Both the position numbers and the translations under genes were made by a program. DNA of 64,000 nt, from contig NZ_CP098516.1 in assembly GCF_023703775.1 (NCBI RefSeq), positions 1-64,000 on the forward strand. Direction: 5' to 3'. This DNA comes from Haloplanus sp. GDY1 (lineage in GTDB: Archaea > Halobacteriota > Halobacteria > Halobacteriales > Haloferacaceae). Shown here one piece after another: positions 8,948-17,359 of this stretch (within the stretch, counting starts at the first letter, position 1; every line of letters starts with the position of its first letter). Under the pieces are notes generated by a model that was given only the letters and a program-made list of their open reading frames with translations, ran no database searches and was not told the DNA's origin.

Positions 8948-9374
8948 CGTTCACCTCGTCCTCAGTGGGACTCCCGGACGCGCTCTCATCCGACGGAGCG
9001 GATGCCTCCGAGTTTCCACCGGCTGTTTTCTGGTGAAGCCGTTGGCCGTACAATCGCTCTCGAGCCGTCATATCCGAGTACTTCGGAGTCTTCGGGACGG
9101 TCGAGTGGGAGTTGCGTACCGCGTTCTCCCCGTTCGACTTCTGAGGCGGCATCGTCGAGTGAGCCGCTGGATTCTCGACCGTTTCACCGTCAGCATCGTC
9201 GCCGTCGGAATCGTCACGCCGGGTCTCCGACTGCTTCCGGTTGCGGGTCCGACGCCGGGCGAGTTTTTCGCGCTGCCGAAGCAGCTTGCGCCGGGCTTTA
9301 TCGCGGTTGATCTGCGCCTTTACTCGTGCCTGTCGTGCTTTCTGCTCGTGTTTTTGTTGTTGTTTGTCGCTCAT
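8940..9374 (-). CDS. gvpI: Gas vesicle protein GvpI
   Basis: This 144-residue protein has a strongly basic N terminus (QQQKHEQKARQARVKAQINRD to RKLLRQREKLARRRTRN), unusual among acidic haloarchaeal proteins. The C-terminal half is Ser/Ala rich. This composition and its place between gvpH and gvpJ match GvpI, an accessory protein that interacts with GvpH and influences vesicle shape. It overlaps gvpH by four bases. Confidence 0.9.
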   Translation of the reverse strand: MSDKQQQKHEQKARQARVKAQINRDKARRKLLRQREKLARRRTRNRKQSETRRDDSDGDDADGETVENPAAHSTMPPQKSNGENAVRNSHSTVPKTPKYSDMTARERLYGQRLHQKTAGGNSEASAPSDESASGSPTEDEVNDE

Positions 9375-9931
9375 GTGGATTCACCTCCATCGGTGTCCGA
9401 TGTTCGTGATAGCCGAATTTCGAGAACCTGATTCTTGAGAGTCATATCGCTGATCGCCACGTCCGGCCGGTCGAGTACGACTCGCTCGACCACGTCGGCG
9501 TCGACGCGTAGCGTGAGTGCCTGCTCGTCGGTATCGAGTGCGACGTCGACGTCGTCGTCCGTCACGTCGGGCAAATCTGCGACCACGACGAGTTCGTCGC
9601 CGCTCGTTCCTTCACGAGTCTCGACGTGAATCGAATCCTCCGTCGTCCCTTGCTGACCAGATCGCTGTTCGGTGCGGGACCGATCGGACGATGGTTCCTC
9701 GTCGTGGGACGACCTGTCCGCTCGTCCCAGCCCGATGGAAACATCGTAGTCGTAATCAATTCGGGCGTTTCCTCGGTCGATACGGCCTGACTCGTGTCGG
9801 TGACCGCTCTCCTCTTCGATGTCGGCGAGCGCCTCGACGAGCGTACGCAATTGGTCGAGCAGTTCGCTGGGCTGGGAAGACTGGTCGTCAGACTCGTCGC
9901 CGGGCGTATCGTCGTTTTTGTCGGGCACCAT
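9371..9931 (-). CDS. gvpH: Gas vesicle protein GvpH (Hsp20-like)
   Basis: This 186-residue protein has an acidic N-terminal region (DDTPGDESDDQSSQPSELLDQ) and a C-terminal small-heat-shock-like beta domain. The latter includes ELVVVADLPDVTDDDVDVAL, EQALTLRVD and a final IRLSRTSDTDGG. GvpH is an accessory protein with alpha-crystallin-like character that binds GvpI and may chaperone assembly. It abuts gvpG (one-base overlap at 9931). Confidence 0.92.
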   Translation of the reverse strand: MVPDKNDDTPGDESDDQSSQPSELLDQLRTLVEALADIEEESGHRHESGRIDRGNARIDYDYDVSIGLGRADRSSHDEEPSSDRSRTEQRSGQQGTTEDSIHVETREGTSGDELVVVADLPDVTDDDVDVALDTDEQALTLRVDADVVERVVLDRPDVAISDMTLKNQVLEIRLSRTSDTDGGEST

Positions 9932-10182
9932 TATTTCTTGACCTCCATGCGGTCACGCATCTGCTCTTGGATCTGCTCGGCCATCTCCAGTTGCGATTCG
10001 AGTTCTTGCTTGCGCTGCTGGTGTTCCTCCTCGGACCGTTCACCGACTTCGTACAGGAGTTGGTTCTCCTTGATGTCGTCTCGAATCGATTTGGTGTCGT
10101 ACATCTCGTTGAGCGCCATCGTCTGGAGGATGTCCAGCAACGAGAAGAACGGACTCACGAAGAGGTCGTCAACGATGAACAT
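9931..10182 (-). CDS. gvpG: Gas vesicle protein GvpG
   Basis: This 83-residue protein matches GvpG. It begins MFIVDDLFVSPFFSLLDILQ, continues with a conserved MALNEMYD segment, and ends in a Glu/Gln/Lys-rich coiled coil. GvpG is a small accessory protein essential for haloarchaeal gas vesicles and is thought to act with GvpF in early assembly. It follows gvpF by six bases. Confidence 0.92.
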   Translation of the reverse strand: MFIVDDLFVSPFFSLLDILQTMALNEMYDTKSIRDDIKENQLLYEVGERSEEEHQQRKQELESQLEMAEQIQEQMRDRMEVKK

Positions 10183-10188
10183 GCAGTG

Positions 10189-10827
10189 TCACCCTCCTTG
10201 TTGTTGTTCCGCACCGATGTGGATGTCCACGAAATTGTAGGGAGGCCACGGCCCCGTGTACTGGATCGTCAGGTCGTCGTGCTCCGCTTCGACGTCGTCG
10301 ATTGCAGAGTCGAAGGCGTCGCGTTTATCGCGGTCCACGAGGTACGACTTGTTGACGATCAGGCGGTCGGTGAACAGATCGTTCTCAGTCTCGTTGATGC
10401 TCAGGTCTGCTAGCTGGTTTGTGACGGTGGCTTGGACGTCGTCCTGAGGGACTGCGTCGTCAGCAGGCGCGAGTATCTTCACCCCAAGTTCAACGGTCCC
10501 CTCAATATCGTTGAGCGTACTGCGCAACGCGCGTCGTGCGCCACGTAATACGCCTTTGAGCGTGCGCTCGTTTTTGAACGCCATCCCGAAACTCATCGGG
10601 ACGACGGTGTGCCCCCCGTCGTACTCCAGCACCTCTTGAAGCACGGTGTTGTGCGCTTCCACGTCCTCGTCGGTGCGCTCGGGGTCGGTCGTGTCGATCT
10701 CGGAGACGACGGCCGAGAGCGTCTTGTAATCGACCGTGTAAATCCGGTCTGCGCCAGCGACGCCTTCGACATCTAATTCGAGGTCTTGCTGTTTGATGAT
10801 GCCGTAGGTGTACAGGTTCTCACTCAT
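10189..10827 (-). CDS. gvpF: Gas vesicle protein GvpF
   Basis: This 212-residue protein matches haloarchaeal GvpF. It opens MSENLYTYGIIKQQDLELDV and ends with the family hallmark YTGPWPPYNFVDIHIGAE. GvpF proteins bind GvpA and are considered to keep the shell protein from aggregating before assembly. The ATG at 10827 was preferred to a start three codons upstream because it gives the conserved N terminus. The gene overlaps gvpE by eight bases. Confidence 0.94.
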   Translation of the reverse strand: MSENLYTYGIIKQQDLELDVEGVAGADRIYTVDYKTLSAVVSEIDTTDPERTDEDVEAHNTVLQEVLEYDGGHTVVPMSFGMAFKNERTLKGVLRGARRALRSTLNDIEGTVELGVKILAPADDAVPQDDVQATVTNQLADLSINETENDLFTDRLIVNKSYLVDRDKRDAFDSAIDDVEAEHDDLTIQYTGPWPPYNFVDIHIGAEQQQGG

Positions 10828-11401
10828 CGGTCTCACTCCGGTGGGATTGGGATTGTGACTGATTGGCTTTGCAATCGGTCAGGGCTGCCTTGAGGACGAA
10901 CGAAAACAGCAGCAACTGATCGGCCGCGTGGTCTATTCGGGTGAATGCTGCGTCGGGAGCGGGGAGGCGATACACTTTGCGCTTGCTTAATTTTTGCATT
11001 TCAAGAATACCGTCGTCTGCAAGGTTACTTAAATGCGGATATACTGTGCCCGGACTCAGGTCTGTCCCAAACAATCGCCGAATATCTTGTAACAGTTCTT
11101 TGCCGCAGGCGCCATCGCGCACAGCGATCAGGAGGAGGAGAATCGCGTCGATGTGTTCGGTAACGATCTCATCACTGATCGTGTGCAGCTGGTCATTGTC
11201 AAGCCACCCGTCTATCGTAGCGACCGCGTCATCAGTCAGCGGCGTATCCGTGTACCGTTGCGCCGCTCCCTCATCATGCGGCTGGTCGTCGTGAACTGAT
11301 GCACCGTTGGAGTCGATCACCGATTCGAGATCGGATACTGTGACCGAGATTGTGGCGTCGGCGTTGATGTCCGCGGTGAGTTCCTCCAGCAGGTCGTCCA
11401 T
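10820..11401 (-). CDS. gvpE: GvpE transcription activator
   Basis: This 193-residue protein matches GvpE, the bZIP/winged-helix-like activator of gas-vesicle promoters. The region ELLQDIRRLFGTDLSPGTVYPH followed by LSNLADDGILEMQKLSKRKVYRL resembles a PadR-type winged helix, and a C-terminal helix (FTRIDHAADQLLLFSFVLK) probably dimerises. In haloarchaea GvpE activates the gvpA and gvpD promoters by binding an upstream element next to the BRE; such an element is present at 13143. It starts three bases after the gvpD stop. Confidence 0.93.
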   Translation of the reverse strand: MDDLLEELTADINADATISVTVSDLESVIDSNGASVHDDQPHDEGAAQRYTDTPLTDDAVATIDGWLDNDQLHTISDEIVTEHIDAILLLLIAVRDGACGKELLQDIRRLFGTDLSPGTVYPHLSNLADDGILEMQKLSKRKVYRLPAPDAAFTRIDHAADQLLLFSFVLKAALTDCKANQSQSQSHRSETDE

Positions 11402-11403
11402 TA

Positions 11404-13020
11404 TTAGACCATCTCCGTGAGCGAGATTTCGGGGATCGACTCTGACTGGCTGATACCGATGCCGTGCAAGGGCGTTAACGGGTTTTCGCCATACAGGATG
11501 ATGGCGTCACCCAATCGTTCCAGCCGGAAGTGCATATCGGCAACCCAATCCGCTCGCGTGCGGAGTTCAGTATCTGGCTTGGTGATGAGCAGTGTCAGGT
11601 CGTTGTGGAGAGCGACATAATTCGCAAAGTCACCCAGCCGGGTTTCGAACGCCTCCTGCGCCGTGTCCATGCTGATCACGTGCAACAACGGGGTTTCACT
11701 TTCTGCTCGCACCTGTTCAACGTAGGCTATGTATGGCTCGTACGCGAGTTGCTCGCCTTCTATGGGTAACTCAAGGTCGTCATCAATCGGATGCGACTGG
11801 TCACCTCCTGTAACTGCATCCATCGAACGTGGTTCATCGGCCTGCTCATCTGTCTCATGTGCCGGCGTCGCTGCATCGTCCGCTGTGGTTGTCGCTGCCA
11901 TCTCAGCAGCGGACGCATCGGTGTCCAGTTGGTCGTACCGATCTGCATCGTCAGAGGGGCCAGCGTATGTTTCGAACACGTGGCAGTAGGTATTGAAGAC
12001 CTGTGGAGAGTGCACCGTATTGAGATCGTTGTGGAGTAAGCCGGGGCTGCCCTCCCGGGGTGGGACAACCGCAACGCTCATCTCCTGAGCAAGGAAGTTA
12101 CGAATTGTCGGGAGCGTCAATACGCTCCACGCGTCACGAGACAGATCGGGTCCGAGGTCGAGATGAACGACGCTGCCGCGGTTGTAGCCACCCGAGAGGA
12201 TACGGTCAAGATCACGGATGCCAGTCGAGAATTTCGCCTTCGAATTTGCCAGTGGATCCCACGCGCCCTCCCCCTCCAGGGTTCCTGTTCGGATGGTTGG
12301 TAATTCGACTGGCGTGATTGCCTGGAACTGGCCGTCGGCAAGTGTAAACGGCTGTAAGCGGTTGCCGATCCGAACACCTCGAAGCTTTTCCAGGCGAAGA
12401 TGCCGACGCGTTCGGCCGCGGTCGTCCTCTTCCACCTCCAAGGAGACGACACCATCGACGATGTATTCAAGCGATGAGGACTCCGCTGTTTCTGACACTA
12501 ACATCAGACGAATGTTCTCTTCGCGGGCAAGAACGACCAGTTGATTCGTCACTGTCTCGATGTCAGGGGGATCGTCGTGGCGCGCAGCCAAGTACTCGTA
12601 GATGAGTTCCCAGCTATCGAATGCGATTGTGAGTTGCGGGGTCACGGCGTTGATCTCCTGGATCCATTCGAGGAGCGAATCCAGATCGAGTTTCTCGAAT
12701 GGCACGTCTACGTCCAGTGGGAGTTCGAATGGGTCTTGGGAGAGGTCAAGAATCGCGGTTGTGTCAAGTGAGGAGTGATCGTCGAAGTACATCTCGTGCA
12801 CCGTCTCCTGATCAACGCGCGTGGACACGTAGAAGATATCACCATCCCGGTTCAACACATCGAGACCGCGGATCGTGAACAAGGTCTTCCCCGTGCCTGG
12901 TGCGCCGTTGACGAGGAGCGATTGCCCGGTATCACCCGTGAAAAACTGGCTGATTTCGCGCGGGAACAGCGCGAGCCCGGTGTGGTCTGTGGGCGGTTGA
13001 GCTGGACTGGATGAACTCAT
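11404..13020 (-). CDS. gvpD: GvpD regulatory P-loop protein
   Basis: This 538-residue protein is GvpD, the repressing partner of GvpE. A KaiC/RecA-like P loop GAPGTGKT lies at residues 39-46, with Walker B-like [10 protein letters not shown] near 155. The second half contains another RecA-like region ([20 protein letters not shown]). GvpD lowers GvpE levels and so represses gas-vesicle genes; the P loop is required. It is the first gene of the minus-strand operon and diverges from gvpA. Confidence 0.94.
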   Translation of the reverse strand: MSSSSPAQPPTDHTGLALFPREISQFFTGDTGQSLLVNGAPGTGKTLFTIRGLDVLNRDGDIFYVSTRVDQETVHEMYFDDHSSLDTTAILDLSQDPFELPLDVDVPFEKLDLDSLLEWIQEINAVTPQLTIAFDSWELIYEYLAARHDDPPDIETVTNQLVVLAREENIRLMLVSETAESSSLEYIVDGVVSLEVEEDDRGRTRRHLRLEKLRGVRIGNRLQPFTLADGQFQAITPVELPTIRTGTLEGEGAWDPLANSKAKFSTGIRDLDRILSGGYNRGSVVHLDLGPDLSRDAWSVLTLPTIRNFLAQEMSVAVVPPREGSPGLLHNDLNTVHSPQVFNTYCHVFETYAGPSDDADRYDQLDTDASAAEMAATTTADDAATPAHETDEQADEPRSMDAVTGGDQSHPIDDDLELPIEGEQLAYEPYIAYVEQVRAESETPLLHVISMDTAQEAFETRLGDFANYVALHNDLTLLITKPDTELRTRADWVADMHFRLERLGDAIILYGENPLTPLHGIGISQSESIPEISLTEMV

Positions 13021-13112
13021 TACTTTTCTCCAGTCGGTGACGGTAGAGCATTCCTGACTCGTAGGTGAGGCTTTCTTCGCATACCGACTATACAGGGAGT
13101 TTTATGCTCCCC

Positions 13113-13124
13113 TTACTTAAAAGT
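13113..13124 (-). promoter_or_regulatory. TATA-like element of the gvpD operon
   Basis: TACTTAAAAGTA (TACTTTTAAGTA on the minus strand) lies about 95 bases upstream of the gvpD ATG. That allows a leader of roughly 70 nucleotides, as described for related gvpD genes. The assignment rests on position and AT content only. Confidence 0.4.
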
Positions 13125-13142
13125 ACGACTCATTACAGGAGA

Positions 13143-13168
13143 TGAAACGACTGCTGAAACTATACATA
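13143..13168 (+). promoter_or_regulatory. GvpE upstream activating site plus TATA box of gvpA
   Basis: Two half sites, TGAAACGA (13143-13150) and TGAAACTA (13155-13162), are separated by four bases. This matches the known GvpE activating sequence TGAAACGG-N4-TGAACCAA closely. The second half runs directly into TATACATA (13161-13168), the expected TATA box. Transcription should start near 13185-13190, giving a leader of about 15-20 bases before the gvpA ATG at 13204. Confidence 0.75.
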
Positions 13169-13203
13169 CCATTTTGTGACGGGCGAGTACAGTTGTGAAT
13201 GCA

Positions 13204-13434
13204 ATGGCGCAGCCAGATTCCTCAGGCTTGGCAGAAGTGCTGGATCGCGTACTGGACAAAGGTGTCGTCGTGGACGTGTGGGCTCGCGTGTCGCTTGTCG
13301 GCATCGAAATCCTGACCGTCGAGGCGCGGGTCGTCGCCGCCTCGGTGGACACCTTCCTCCACTACGCAGAAGAAATCGCCAAAATCGAACAAGCCGAACT
13401 TACCGCCGGCGCCGAGGCGGCACCCGAGGCCTGA
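13204..13434 (+). CDS. gvpA: Major gas vesicle shell protein GvpA
   Basis: This 76-residue protein is the main structural subunit of the gas vesicle wall. The sequence [20 protein letters not shown], the strands [21 protein letters not shown] and the tail [13 protein letters not shown] look essentially identical to Halobacterium GvpA as I remember it. The ATG at 13204 gives exactly the usual 76 residues; a GTG three codons upstream is in frame but would add residues absent from the family. It is driven by the GvpE-responsive promoter at 13143 and starts the plus-strand gvpACNO set. Confidence 0.97.
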   Translation: MAQPDSSGLAEVLDRVLDKGVVVDVWARVSLVGIEILTVEARVVAASVDTFLHYAEEIAKIEQAELTAGAEAAPEA

Positions 13435-13524
13435 CGCACAGACCTCCCCTTCGGCCCGGCGTAAGAGAGGTGAATAGATTGCACACCATACCATTAACAC
13501 CCTTCTTTGATACACACTAAACCC

Positions 13525-14673
13525 ATGAGTGTCACAGACAAACGCGACGAGATGAGTACGGCCCGCGAGGAATTCGCGGCGGCACAGTACGAATTCGAAT
13601 CATACGCTGACGAGTTTGCAGCTGATGTCGCAGCACAACAAGACGAGGTCAATGACCTCGTTGAGGCGATCGGCGACGTCCAGGCGGAGATGACCAGCAC
13701 GACAGACACATTTCACACCTATGGTGACGAGTTCGCCGCTGAGGTTGACCACCTCCGTGCCGATATTGACGCCCAGCGGGACGTGAACCGTGAACTCCAG
13801 GACGCGTTCGAGGCGTATGCTGACACCTTCGCGACAGATGTCGCAGACAAACAAGATATCGGCGATCTCCTGGCTGCGATTGAGGCGCTCCGCACGGAGA
13901 TGAACACAACCCACGAGACGTTCGACGCATACGCAAACGATTTCGCAGCCGATGTCGCTGCGCTCCGTGATATCTCCGAGTTGGTTGCAGCAATCGACGA
14001 CCTGCGAGCGGAATTCATCGCCGTGCACGACGCATTTGACGACTACGCTGATGACTTCGATGCCGAGATCTCCCTGTTCCACGCTGCCACCGCGGACCAA
14101 CGCGACAGCTTCGACGCTACCGCCGACGCCTTCGCAGCGTACCGAGAGGAGTTCCATGGCGAGGAGGTAGAAGCACTGCTCGAGGCGATCGATGACTTCC
14201 AGCAGGAGATCGGCGACTTTCGAGCGGAGTTTGCAACGACTGAGGACGCCTTCGCTGCCTTCGCCCGTGACTTCTACGGCCACGAGATCACGGCCGAGGT
14301 AGTCGCCGCCGACGCGGAAGCCGAACCCGTGGAGGATGAAGCGGACGTAGACGCGGAAGCAGAGGTCCCTCCAGACGAAGCTGGCGGAGAATCCGCCGGT
14401 ACCGAGGACGAAGAGACAGAGCCGGTCGAAGTTGAAACGACGGCTCCGGACGCAGAAAGCAGTCCTGTGGACGCGACAGACGAGGCGGAAGCGGGGGACG
14501 CAGAGGAGGAGACAGAGGAAGCAGCGCCGGAAGACATGGTTGAGTGCCGGGTCTGTAGCGAATACTATCAGGCGATCACGGAGCCCCATCTCCAGACCCA
14601 CGATATAACAATTCAGGAGTACCGCGACGAGTACGGTGAGGACATCCCCCTTCGGCCGGATGATCAAGCATGA
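13525..14673 (+). CDS. gvpC: Gas vesicle stabilising protein GvpC
   Basis: This 382-residue protein wraps the outside of the vesicle and gives it strength and shape. Residues ~20-260 are a series of about seven imperfect 32-40-residue repeats, recognisable by F.AYADEFAADV-like segments. An acidic Glu/Asp/Ala-rich stretch follows. The C terminus carries a zinc-binding motif, CRVCSEYYQ with EPHLQTHDI. The start MSVTDKRDEMSTA is the family start, so ATG 13525 was chosen over an upstream codon. It overlaps gvpN by four bases. Confidence 0.96.
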   Translation: MSVTDKRDEMSTAREEFAAAQYEFESYADEFAADVAAQQDEVNDLVEAIGDVQAEMTSTTDTFHTYGDEFAAEVDHLRADIDAQRDVNRELQDAFEAYADTFATDVADKQDIGDLLAAIEALRTEMNTTHETFDAYANDFAADVAALRDISELVAAIDDLRAEFIAVHDAFDDYADDFDAEISLFHAATADQRDSFDATADAFAAYREEFHGEEVEALLEAIDDFQQEIGDFRAEFATTEDAFAAFARDFYGHEITAEVVAADAEAEPVEDEADVDAEAEVPPDEAGGESAGTEDEETEPVEVETTAPDAESSPVDATDEAEAGDAEEETEEAAPEDMVECRVCSEYYQAITEPHLQTHDITIQEYRDEYGEDIPLRPDDQA

Positions 14674-15713
14674 CGAACGAGTCCCGTAAGCGCAAGGTCC
14701 GAGGGTCGCAGATCCGCTCCTCACGCGGCGACAAGAAACAGGGGCGATCGCAGAGCCGTGATGATAAGGAGATCGAGCGTCTCGAGAGACAGAACGGCGC
14801 TCGTCGTCAGGAGTCGTCCGCCCATATCGACGAGGGGTTCGTCCCGGAGGAACAGTCCTTCGTCGAGACCGAATCGGTCAATCGAGTCGAAACGCGGATG
14901 GAGCGGTGGCTCGACGTCGGACGACCCACTCACCTGATCGGACCGACCGGCTGTGGGAAAACGTCGCTGGCGATGCACGTCGCGCGCGAGCGCGATCGGC
15001 CGGTCGTCTGGATCAATGGTGACGCCGAACTCACGACCAGCGATCTCGTCGGCGAATACGCCGAAAAAGAGCGTATCTCGGAGCGCGACCAGTTCATCCA
15101 CAACGTCGTCAAGAGCAAGGACATCATCCGTGACCGGTGGGTTGACAACCCCCTGACGCTCGCTGTGCAAGAGGGGGCGACGCTGGTCTACAACGAGTTC
15201 TCCCGAACCAAGCCCGTCGCGAACAACGTGCTGTTGTCGGTCTTCGAGGAGGGTGTGCTCGAACTGCCGGGGAAACGCGGTAAATCCCGGTACGTGGACG
15301 TGCATCCCGAGTTCCGAACCATCCTGACCTCTAACTCCGTCGAGTACGCCGGCGTCCACGAGCCGCAAGACGCCCTGCTCGACCGCCTCATCGGGATCTA
15401 CATGGACTTCTACGATCTCGACACGGAGATCGAGATCGTCCGGGCGCACGTCGACGGGTCGACCGGCACGAACGTCGAGGACATCGTGCAGGTCCTGCGT
15501 GAACTCCGCGGGCGGCTCGATATCACCGTGGGCACCCGGGCCGCAATCATGGCTGCCGAAGGCGCCACCACCGTCGACACCGTCGACCAGGCCGTCCTGA
15601 CCGACGTCTGTACCGACGTGCTGGCATCGAAGGTTGCCCAGCGGAGCGACGTTCGCGAGCTGCGCGAGGAGATAGAATCCGCGATCGAAGACATGGAAGT
15701 CAGCCTTTCTTAA
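14670..15713 (+). CDS. gvpN: GvpN AAA/MoxR-type ATPase
   Basis: This 347-residue protein is the gas-vesicle AAA+ ATPase. It has a basic N-terminal extension of about 60 residues, Walker A GPTGCGKT at 91-98, and a Walker B region near the ATLVYNEFSRTKP segment, with sensor residues in FRTILTSNSVEYAGV. GvpN enhances vesicle growth and may remodel proteins at the wall. It overlaps gvpC and is followed after 24 bases by gvpO. Confidence 0.95.
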   Translation: MTNESRKRKVRGSQIRSSRGDKKQGRSQSRDDKEIERLERQNGARRQESSAHIDEGFVPEEQSFVETESVNRVETRMERWLDVGRPTHLIGPTGCGKTSLAMHVARERDRPVVWINGDAELTTSDLVGEYAEKERISERDQFIHNVVKSKDIIRDRWVDNPLTLAVQEGATLVYNEFSRTKPVANNVLLSVFEEGVLELPGKRGKSRYVDVHPEFRTILTSNSVEYAGVHEPQDALLDRLIGIYMDFYDLDTEIEIVRAHVDGSTGTNVEDIVQVLRELRGRLDITVGTRAAIMAAEGATTVDTVDQAVLTDVCTDVLASKVAQRSDVRELREEIESAIEDMEVSLS

Positions 15714-15737
15714 GATCCGGGGTCTCTACATAGAAGC

Positions 15738-16097
15738 ATGGCAGATCCAGCAAACGATCAATCTGAACGCGAAGAAGGCGACGAGGACGACGAGACACCA
15801 CCAGCGTCCGACGGGGAGTCCTCGCCGTCGGCCGATTCATTCACTCTCGCCGACGCGCAGACGCGCGCACAAGAGGCGGCACAGGACCTGTTGGAACACC
15901 AGTTCGAGGGAATCATCAAAGCCGAGTCGAACGACGAAGGCTGGCGGACCGTCATCGAAGTCGTCGAGCGGAACGCCGTACCCGATACGCAAGACATCAT
16001 CGGCCGCTACGAGATCACGCTTGACGAGACGGGGGACGTCACCAGCTACGAGCTTCTGGAACGCTATCGTCGGGGCGACATGAAAGAGGAACTGTAG
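15738..16097 (+). CDS. gvpO: Gas vesicle protein GvpO
   Basis: This 119-residue protein has an acidic disordered N terminus (about 40 residues) and a C-terminal domain. That domain includes [20 protein letters not shown] and [20 protein letters not shown], the characteristic GvpO signature. GvpO is needed for vesicle formation in haloarchaea and may affect gvpACNO expression or assembly. It ends the gas-vesicle block; a ParA gene follows 28 bases later on the same strand. Confidence 0.93.
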   Translation: MADPANDQSEREEGDEDDETPPASDGESSPSADSFTLADAQTRAQEAAQDLLEHQFEGIIKAESNDEGWRTVIEVVERNAVPDTQDIIGRYEITLDETGDVTSYELLERYRRGDMKEEL

Positions 16098-16125
16098 CGG
16101 TGCGTCAAATGCACGAGCAATAGAT

Positions 16126-16890
16126 ATGGCCCATCGACTGACCGTAGCGAACGAGAAAGGCGGCGTGGGAAAGACGACGACTGCGATCAACGTCGCCGGA
16201 GCCCTCTCCGACCGCAGGCACGACGTTCTGTTCGTCGACCTCGATGCACAGGGGAACGGAACGGTCGGACTCGGTCTCGATGCGTCCTACACCGACGACG
16301 GGGTCTCCCTGTACGATATACTCACGGATCTCGACGCGCAACAGCAGATCGACGCGGTGATTCGTTCACACGAAGAGTTCGATGTGCTCCCCTCCCACAT
16401 CGATATGTTCAATGCGGAGTCCGAGTTGCAGACGGCGATGCGCGGGCGTGAGCGGCTGTGGATGGCCCTGGACGAGCTACACGCCGACTACGACTACATC
16501 GTCGTCGACGCACCCCCATCGCTGGGGCTACTTACGGACAACGCGCTCCTCGCCTGTCGAAATGTCCTCATCCCGGCATTACCCGAAGAGGCGTCCCGAC
16601 ACGCGATGGATATTCTGTTCGAGCACGTCAATACGCTCGAGGACGGATACGGTGTCGACATCGACCCGGTCGGGATCGTCGTCAACCGAATCGAGGTCGA
16701 CGGCGAGGCCAACCGGATGCTGGAGTGGTTCGACGAGCAGTACGAGTCGCTCCCCCTCTGGCGAATCCGGAACCGGGTCGGGATCAAACGTGCGTGGACG
16801 AACGGGACCTCCGTCTTCAGTCACGCGGAAACGACGGACATGGACGAGCGATTTCAAGCCATCGCCGCTCACCTCGAACGGACCGAGTAA
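16126..16890 (+). CDS. Second ParA-family ATPase
   Basis: This 254-residue protein has the ParA P loop KGGVGKTT at 11-18, the VDLDAQGNGT motif at 38-47 and Walker B VVDAPPSLGL near 125. It resembles the ParA at 460 throughout (both contain SLYDI.TD and HEEFDVLPSH-like segments), so the two are probably paralogues. No ParB-like gene follows. Its position right after gvpO could mean partition, or positioning of gas vesicles, as ParA-like proteins position other cargoes; the second idea is speculative. Confidence 0.88.
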   Translation: MAHRLTVANEKGGVGKTTTAINVAGALSDRRHDVLFVDLDAQGNGTVGLGLDASYTDDGVSLYDILTDLDAQQQIDAVIRSHEEFDVLPSHIDMFNAESELQTAMRGRERLWMALDELHADYDYIVVDAPPSLGLLTDNALLACRNVLIPALPEEASRHAMDILFEHVNTLEDGYGVDIDPVGIVVNRIEVDGEANRMLEWFDEQYESLPLWRIRNRVGIKRAWTNGTSVFSHAETTDMDERFQAIAAHLERTE

Positions 16891-17088
16891 ACTACCCCAC
16901 CCTACTTCGCTCGGTCTGACGACCTCGCTTCGTTGAGGGTTCCGTCAGACTGCGTCTGACGACGTGCAGACTGTGAGTCTGCACTGGGGCTTTCGCGTGG
17001 ACTCCCGCTCTGGCCGGACTCCCCGGCAGGAGGCTCATATCCTCCGCTCGCGTTCAACATCCCGCGATTCAAGCGCACGCCTACGGGT

Positions 17089-17142
17089 GTGCTCACTGAG
17101 CGAAGCTCAGTGGCATACCAAAAATCTTTGATTTTTGAGCAC
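17089..17142. repeat. Hairpin-rich 54-bp insertion in the tnpB tail
   Basis: The segment is bounded by GTGCTC and GAGCAC. It contains two further inverted repeats: CACTGAG-CGAAG-CTCAGTG and AAAAATC-TTT-GATTTTT. Its length is a multiple of three, but it carries an in-frame stop for the minus-strand tnpB. Removing it restores the usual haloarchaeal TnpB tail. Confidence 0.55.
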
Positions 17143-17359
17143 GCCTCCGCCGTCCCCAGTTTGGTTACGGCGGAGATACCGCAGTCCAATGTTCTTCGCG
17201 GCGTTGTAGTCGGCGTGATTCTCGTAACCACATTTCAGACACTCAAAGTTCTCGCCGTCGCGGTTGTCCGGGTGGGTGAACCCACAGTGTGAGCAACGGC
17301 GTGACGTATTCTCCGGGTCCACCTGCTCCACGTCGATGCCGTGGGGTTCGGCCTTGTAT

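Noticed and set aside
9517..10413. Long plus-strand frame opposite gvpF-gvpH
   Set aside because: It is antisense to three overlapping, well-recognised gas-vesicle genes and is Arg/Leu-rich, typical of a shadow of acidic haloarchaeal proteins.
13600..14724. Minus-strand frame of 374 codons
   Set aside because: It is the antisense of gvpC, whose repeats and C-terminal zinc motif clearly identify the plus-strand gene.
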